Positions 14,271-18,688 of a stretch of 18,688 bases of DNA are shown in pieces (within the stretch, counting starts at the first letter, position 1; the number at the start of each line of letters is the position of its first letter). The notes beneath the pieces are model-generated. The model worked only from the letters and a program-made list of their open reading frames with translations, did no database searches and was not told the DNA's origin. The translations under genes were made by a program, and so were the position numbers. The stretch is from JAMLIA01 sp039810005 (GTDB taxonomy: Bacteria; Chloroflexota; Chloroflexia; Thermomicrobiales; CFX8). The stretch covers positions 1-18,688 of the forward strand of contig JBDHWD010000055.1 in NCBI GenBank assembly GCA_039810005.1, given 5' to 3'.

Positions 14271-15827
14271 GTGCGTAATACCCGGTCGAATGGCGTGGTG
14301 CCCGTCGCGTTGATGATGCTGGTTGGCGTGACGCTGCTGTATGCCGCGATTTCTCGCGGTGTCTTCCTGTTCGGCGATGACACGATCATGTTCCAGGTCA
14401 CCGAAAGCATGGTCGAGCGACGCTCATTTGCCGTCACTTCGCCAACCTTCGATGCTGTCGCTACCAATCCGACGCTCGATGCAGCCGGGTTCACGGCATC
14501 AGCGATCCCTGGCGACGACGGTCGTGGCTACGCCAAATACGGCATCGGTCAGTCGCTCGTCGCGATTCCGGCGTTCCTGTTTGCCACCTATCCGCTGCCG
14601 CACCTCCTGGTGCTGAAGATCATGGTCGATCCATACGGCAACCAGCTCACCGGCACTGTCATCTACGGCACCAGTCTGATCAATCCGCTCATTGGCGGAG
14701 CGACCGTCGCTCTGCTCTTTCTGCTGGTCGTCGAGCTCGGCTATCGGCAGCGCACGGCGCTTGTGCTCGCCGGAATGCTGGCAGTCGGGACGCTCCTGAT
14801 GCACTACGCCGGCACGTTTCTCAGCGAGCCGCTGACGGCGCTGGCGCTGACGACTGTCGTCTACGGGCTGCTGCGGGCGAATCGCGTGGCCGGCACCGAC
14901 CGCGCGATTCGCTGGCTGCTTCTCTCCGGCTTCGCGGCCGGTCTGGCTCTGGCGACCAAGCTCGCGATTGGCGTTGCGCTCGTCGCGCCCGGCCTCTGGC
15001 TGCTCTGGATCGCGCTGCGCTGGGAGCGCTCAATTGGCAGGGCTGCGATGCGGATGTGTCTCGCCTGGAGTGGGCCGATCGCACTCTGGCTGATCGTCGT
15101 CGGCGTCTACAACGCGGTCAGGTTCGGCAGTCCATTCGATAGCGGCTACGGCGCGGAAGCCAGCGCCTACACAACGCCCCTGCTCACTGGCCTCCAGGGC
15201 TTGCTGCTCTCACCGGGGCGCGGGATGTTCTGGTACAACCCGCCACTCCTGCTTGCTCTCGTTGGCGCGGTCTGGTTTGGTCGCCGGTATCCCGCGTTGG
15301 CGCTGACGATCCTCGGCATGCTGGTCGGCGTGCTGCTGTTGTACGGGCGCTACTACGTCTGGTGGGGCGGTGGCGTCTGGGGGCCGCGCTTTCTCGTCCC
15401 ACTCCTGCCGCTGCTGCTTCTGCCTGCCGCGGAGATCGTCGAGCGCGCCTGGTACTGGCGTATCTGGCAGGTCACGGTCGGCGTGATCGCGGCTGCCGGC
15501 CTGCTCATCTCGCTCTTGCCGCTCCTCGTGCCGTTCGATCGCTATGTCGGTGAGTACGCCGCGTCAGCGGACCGCCTCCATGCCGCGCTCTGGCACGTCG
15601 GTGACTCGCCGATCGTCGTCGCCATGCGGGATCTGCTGCACGGCCGCGTGACGCTCGATGTCGCCGCCGTGCGCTACGCGGATGTGCGCCTGACGATACT
15701 CTCGGTTGTGATGGGGATCATTGGGCTGCTCGTCATCGCGCTGACTGTGCGGCGCGTTAGTCGGGATGAATCCGCAGCTCGACCGCCTCTGCGAGCGATG
15801 CCAGATACGCCAGCAGCGTCGAGATAA
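14271..15827 (+). CDS. GT-C fold membrane glycosyltransferase (PMT/GT39-like)
   Basis: 518 residues from GTG 14271, favoured over GTG 14250 because GGAAGG and AGG lie upstream at suitable spacing. About ten to twelve transmembrane helices are visible. The first large extracytoplasmic loop begins with FGDDTIM, whose Asp36-Asp37 pair matches the acidic motif that GT-C enzymes place after TM1. Later landmarks are ALATKLAIGVAL, NAVRFGSPFDSGYG, LLLSPGRGMFWYNPP and VWWGGGVWGPRFLVPLLP, typical of bacterial PMT-like polyprenyl-phosphate-dependent transferases. It should move a sugar from a lipid carrier outside the membrane to a glycan, protein or lipid acceptor not identifiable here. Its last 71 nt overlap the 3' end of the convergent membrane-protein gene. 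Confidence 0.82.
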   Translation: MRNTRSNGVVPVALMMLVGVTLLYAAISRGVFLFGDDTIMFQVTESMVERRSFAVTSPTFDAVATNPTLDAAGFTASAIPGDDGRGYAKYGIGQSLVAIPAFLFATYPLPHLLVLKIMVDPYGNQLTGTVIYGTSLINPLIGGATVALLFLLVVELGYRQRTALVLAGMLAVGTLLMHYAGTFLSEPLTALALTTVVYGLLRANRVAGTDRAIRWLLLSGFAAGLALATKLAIGVALVAPGLWLLWIALRWERSIGRAAMRMCLAWSGPIALWLIVVGVYNAVRFGSPFDSGYGAEASAYTTPLLTGLQGLLLSPGRGMFWYNPPLLLALVGAVWFGRRYPALALTILGMLVGVLLLYGRYYVWWGGGVWGPRFLVPLLPLLLLPAAEIVERAWYWRIWQVTVGVIAAAGLLISLLPLLVPFDRYVGEYAASADRLHAALWHVGDSPIVVAMRDLLHGRVTLDVAAVRYADVRLTILSVVMGIIGLLVIALTVRRVSRDESAARPPLRAMPDTPAASR

Positions 15828-16527
15828 ACAGGATCGCGCCGGCCATTTCGAGCGTCTCCTCGATGCCGACCATTACGCGGTAGGTCATGGTCTCAACACC
15901 GTGGCTGGAGTCGTAGCGCCCTTCGATTGCCTCCATGACCAACGCACCCGACAGGAAGATCGCACCGGCGATGATGATCCGGATGCGCACATCTGGCGGC
16001 AGTTTCATCAGGAAGCGTAGATACGCCAGCCCGACGACAACGACCAGCACGGCCGCCGGGATGATCCAGGCGTAGGCGAGGAAGCCACTCGTATTCAGCT
16101 TTTCGTTGAGGGCGTAGGACACTTGACCGTGAATGTCCGCCGCTTCGTCAACCGAGAGCGCCAGGAAGATGACCGACAGCGCTGCCCAGTGCAGCCGGAA
16201 CGAATCGTGAGCAGCGTACTTGGCGACGGTGATGACTGCGAGGATCGCGGTCGCAATCAGGAGCAGCGTCACCGAATACCAGCTCGGAATCGACACTTCG
16301 CTCCACATGTCGAACAGCACATACAGGTTGTCGGCTGCGAAGAAGTTCAGCTCAAGCACGTAGCGATTCAGTGAGACGAGCATGTGTGCCACGAGCAGCA
16401 GCCCGGCGATGATGAACAGACCGATCACGACCGTCCGCCGTGTTATCGAAACCGTCACCGGACGAGCGGATGACGATGCGTTGCGATCTGCGCCGCTACT
16501 CACCTCGCGCTCCTTCGACATCGTCAT
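15757..16527 (-). CDS. Six-TM membrane protein of unknown function with conserved-looking acidic/His motifs
   Basis: 256 residues. The ATG overlaps the stop of the acetyltransferase gene (ATGA, 16527-16524) and has no SD of its own, so it probably relies on re-initiation; a second Met codon at 16521 is possible. Residues 1-30 are polar. Hydrophobic segments lie at about 33-55, 82-103, 112-128, 150-171, 183-202 and 220-245. Charged residues at helix ends are striking: SVDEAADIH (125-133), MEAIEGR (198-204) and GIEETLEMAG (221-230). I recall similar 'S-x-DE-x5-H ... EE-x2-EM' membrane proteins in Chloroflexota but know no function. Acidic and His residues at membrane faces could bind metal. The 3' end is antisense to the glycosyltransferase. 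Confidence 0.75.
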   Translation of the reverse strand: MTMSKEREVSSGADRNASSSARPVTVSITRRTVVIGLFIIAGLLLVAHMLVSLNRYVLELNFFAADNLYVLFDMWSEVSIPSWYSVTLLLIATAILAVITVAKYAAHDSFRLHWAALSVIFLALSVDEAADIHGQVSYALNEKLNTSGFLAYAWIIPAAVLVVVVGLAYLRFLMKLPPDVRIRIIIAGAIFLSGALVMEAIEGRYDSSHGVETMTYRVMVGIEETLEMAGAILFISTLLAYLASLAEAVELRIHPD

Positions 16528-17279
16528 GGCAGGAAGATGCCGAATCGCTCGCGGAGGACAGCCTGCGCTTCGTCCTCACCGGCGAGCTGTTGCTCATCGC
16601 GACCATCCGGGCCGGTCGTGATGAGCATCGTGTTGACGAGCGTGATCCGACCCGTCGGAGTTGGCAGTGTCGTCATGCGCCGCTTCGTGAAGTGGCTCTC
16701 TGGCGAGGTCTGCTGGACGACACACATCTCAGCGAAGTCGTCGAGCGTCCGCGGCGTCAGGCTGAAAGCGTACTGCGGTGCCCAGTCGGACTCTTCGCGA
16801 TTGCGTTGCAGGACATGATCGGAACCGTCGATCGTGATGCGGTAGCGACCGAAGCCGTCGGCCTGCTCCTGATCCGGTGACAGGCGGATGGGACGGCGGA
16901 ACGAATCGCCGAAGCCGACATCGGCGAGCCACGGCTCATCGAGATCGACGCGCAGGACGAGATGGTCGAACTCGGGGCCGAACGATCCGTCGGCCCGCGA
17001 GACGCGCGCCGAGAGCAGTGTGACCTTAAATCCGAGGCTATCGAGCAGCATCGCAAACAGCCCGTTCAGCTCGTAGCAGAAGCCGCCGCGGTGCTGCTCG
17101 ACGATTTTGGCGTAGATGGCCTCGGGATCGAGGCTGATTGGCACCCCACGATGGATATCGAGGTTCTCGAACGGCACCGCCAGCTGGTGCGCCTCATGGA
17201 GCGCGCCGAGCAGCTCTGTACTCGGCGCGCCCTGGTGGGTGAGACCAATTCGATTCAGGTAGGCAGCTGTGTTGAACAT
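16524..17279 (-). CDS. nat: Arylamine N-acetyltransferase (NAT)
   Basis: 251 residues from ATG 17279, giving the canonical NAT opening (FNTAAYLNRIGL). An open frame from TTG 17324 adds 15 residues, and no strong SD marks either start. NATs transfer an acetyl or other acyl group from acyl-CoA to arylamines and hydrazines by a Cys-His-Asp triad. Here Cys68 lies in RGGFCYELNGLF, His106 in FDHLVLRVD and Asp120 in LADVGFG, at nearly the positions of Salmonella NAT (69, 107, 122). The PFENLDIHRG segment is also typical. It is the middle gene of an apparent operon: 55 nt after the aminotransferase stop and ATGA-coupled to the membrane protein. The natural substrate is unknown; some NATs act in secondary metabolism. 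Confidence 0.93.
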   Translation of the reverse strand: MFNTAAYLNRIGLTHQGAPSTELLGALHEAHQLAVPFENLDIHRGVPISLDPEAIYAKIVEQHRGGFCYELNGLFAMLLDSLGFKVTLLSARVSRADGSFGPEFDHLVLRVDLDEPWLADVGFGDSFRRPIRLSPDQEQADGFGRYRITIDGSDHVLQRNREESDWAPQYAFSLTPRTLDDFAEMCVVQQTSPESHFTKRRMTTLPTPTGRITLVNTMLITTGPDGRDEQQLAGEDEAQAVLRERFGIFLP

Positions 17280-17334
17280 CGAACCGTGAATATGCGTGTG
17301 CTCCCGGTTATCTCGTGGTGTCAATGACGAATGG

Positions 17335-18552
17335 CTAGTCGGCCAGCTGTTCGCTCACCAGCTCGCCGAGAATGGCGATGCCCTGCTGGATCTCTTCGTC
17401 GTTGTTGAACGAGTAGGAGAGCCGGACATTGCGCTCGCCGCCGCCGTTGGCAAAGAACATCATCCCCTGGCTGATGCCGACGCCGCGCGCGTTGGCCGCT
17501 TCGGCCAGCGGACCGCAGGTCGCGCCCTCCGGCAGCGTCACCCAGATGAAGAACCCGCCCTCCGGGTGCGTCCAGGAGGTGCCGTGCGGCATGTGTTCTT
17601 CGAGCGCCGCCAGCATCACATCGCGGCGGTGCCGATAGATCGGGCGCAACTCGCTGATATGTTCCTGCAAGTTGCCGGTCGAGCAGAACTGGGCTGCGAT
17701 GTGGCTGGTGAAGGCGTTGCTGCCGGAGTCGCTCTTCAGGCCGGTCAGCCGGGCCGTCACGGCCGGCGCAGCAACGCACCAGCCGAGGCGCATGCCAGCG
17801 GCGATCGTCTTCGAGAATGTCCCGCAATACATGACCAGCCCCTGGTCATCGAGCGAGTACATCGTCGGGATAGCCTCGCCCTCGTAGCGCAGGTCGAAGT
17901 AGGCGTCATCCTCGATGATCGGCAGGCCGTGCTTCTGGGCGATTGCCACGATCGCCTTGCGCCGCTCCAGTGAGTAGGTGATGCCGGATGGATTCTGGAA
18001 CGTCGGGACACAGTAGAGCAGCTTGGCGCGCTTGCCCTCGGCCGCAACCTGCTCCAGTGTTTGCTCCAGCACCTCGATGTTGAGACCCTCATCGTCGAGC
18101 GGCACCTCGCGGATGTCGGCACCGGCCGCGCGTGCCCGCCAGATCGCGCCCATGAACCACGGCGCTTCGGCGATGACGACATCACCCGGATTGACGAACA
18201 GGTCAAAGATGAGGGCCAGCGCCTGCGATGAGCCGTGCGTGACGAGGATGTTCTCAGGTCCGGCCGTGATGCCCTGATCGCGCGCCAGCTTCCTGCTCAG
18301 CTCGCTGACCAGCTCCGGCACGCCCGAGCCGAACGCGTAGGCGAGCGCCCAGTCGCCGTCACGCTCCAGCGCGACGCGGGTCGACTCGATCAGATCCTGG
18401 ATCGGGAGCGATGATGGATCGGGATAGCCGCCGCTGAAGGCGATGACATCCGCCACCGACCGCGGGTTGAACCCGACCATCCCCGGACGAGCGTGCTTGC
18501 CATGTTCGGAGAACAGATCTTCGATGTTGTGGGTAGCCGGTGTTGTCGCCAT
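17335..18552 (-). CDS. PLP-dependent class I/II aminotransferase (2-aminoadipate/LysN-like)
   Basis: 405 residues from ATG 18552, chosen because AAGGAGG lies 5 nt upstream (18558-18564). An open frame to 18615 is not needed. Fold-type I features are FSGGYPDPSSLP (39-50), YAFGSGVPEL (72-81), THGSSQAL (105-112, phosphate/cofactor contact), VPTFQNPSG (182-190), EDDAYFDLRY (214-223, Asp for the pyridine nitrogen) and the Schiff-base Lys248 in GTFSKTIAAGMRLGW. This set matches the MocR-catalytic/LysN subgroup: 2-aminoadipate, aromatic or branched-chain amino-acid aminotransferases, without the DNA-binding domain of true MocR regulators. Substrate cannot be fixed. It leads the minus-strand operon with the NAT and membrane protein. 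Confidence 0.92.
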   Translation of the reverse strand: MATTPATHNIEDLFSEHGKHARPGMVGFNPRSVADVIAFSGGYPDPSSLPIQDLIESTRVALERDGDWALAYAFGSGVPELVSELSRKLARDQGITAGPENILVTHGSSQALALIFDLFVNPGDVVIAEAPWFMGAIWRARAAGADIREVPLDDEGLNIEVLEQTLEQVAAEGKRAKLLYCVPTFQNPSGITYSLERRKAIVAIAQKHGLPIIEDDAYFDLRYEGEAIPTMYSLDDQGLVMYCGTFSKTIAAGMRLGWCVAAPAVTARLTGLKSDSGSNAFTSHIAAQFCSTGNLQEHISELRPIYRHRRDVMLAALEEHMPHGTSWTHPEGGFFIWVTLPEGATCGPLAEAANARGVGISQGMMFFANGGGERNVRLSYSFNNDEEIQQGIAILGELVSEQLAD

Positions 18553-18649
18553 CTCCCCCTCCTTGAACGCTTCCGAATGCTGAATCGCGCAATGATCGCG
18601 GCATCTGGCGACCATACACGTTTGCGCTGGATTGCGAAAGGGGGATATG

Positions 18650-18675
18650 GCGGAGCAGGCAAGCGCCTGCTCCGC
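18650..18675 (-). terminator. Hairpin at right edge, probable terminator of a minus-strand gene outside the window
   Basis: GCGGAGCAGGC and GCCTGCTCCGC form a perfect 11-bp stem with a 4-nt loop. On the minus strand it is followed by CATATCCCCCTTT, a weak pyrimidine-rich tract. It lies upstream of the aminotransferase gene, so it most likely ends the transcript of the next gene to the right. Confidence 0.65.
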
Positions 18676-18688
18676 GGTGTGTCATCAG

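Noticed and set aside
17280..17324. TTGACA at 17324-17319 (minus) as a -35 for the NAT gene
   Set aside because: No acceptable -10 lies 16-18 bp downstream, and the gene is close behind the aminotransferase, so co-transcription is simpler.
1..18688. Search for tRNA/rRNA genes, CRISPR arrays, IS ends, phage or defence modules
   Set aside because: No repeats with spacers, no transposase or integrase, and no RNA-gene signatures were seen. The content is ordinary chromosomal genes.

Overview
The window comes from a GC-rich bacterium with tightly packed genes, ATGA start/stop overlaps, GTG/TTG starts and clear GGAGG-type ribosome binding sites. The gene set (a TPR-tailed ATPase-type regulator, a CtpE-like P-type ATPase, DUF983, an MmpL-like pump, a GT-C glycosyltransferase) and a dispersed-repeat-like spacer suggest Chloroflexota, perhaps Thermomicrobia. 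This is inference from gene content, not a measured taxonomic call. No rRNA, tRNA, CRISPR array, IS element or phage gene was seen.

Left block (1-4.6 kb): the 3' end of a TPR-rich regulator converges on a minus-strand pair. That pair is a membrane-anchored alpha/beta esterase translationally coupled (ATGA) to an MprF-like protein, whose membrane half contains a rhomboid-like core. A small C2HC-containing ORF lies just upstream of the esterase. The divergent region holds four 11-bp-phased TGAA units, typical in geometry of an OmpR/PhoB-family operator.

Middle block (4.6-11.5 kb): a CtpE-like P-type ATPase is followed 27 nt later by a two-gene ABC exporter. A VOC-fold protein comes next, with a near-consensus sigma70 promoter embedded in repeats. 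A DinB-like protein and a P-loop kinase-like protein meet tail to tail on a shared CTAG. A spacer carrying a dispersed-repeat-like segment and then a DUF983 zinc-ribbon membrane protein close this block.

Right block (11.5-18.7 kb): a 33-codon ORF with an excellent SD precedes an MMPL/RND transporter. A hairpin lies between them, and a second small hairpin covers the transporter's own SD. A 13-bp-stem terminator follows. A GT-C glycosyltransferase then converges, with a 71-bp antisense overlap, on a minus-strand operon: PLP aminotransferase, arylamine N-acetyltransferase, six-TM membrane protein. A further hairpin at the right edge probably terminates a gene outside the window.

Functionally the window is weighted to the cell envelope: aminoacyl-phospholipid synthesis with a possible matching hydrolase, cation transport, ABC and RND export, and a glycosyltransferase. 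The best candidates for something new are the esterase/MprF pair with its phased operator, the small-ORF leader of the mmpL gene, and the repeat-rich promoter of the VOC gene.
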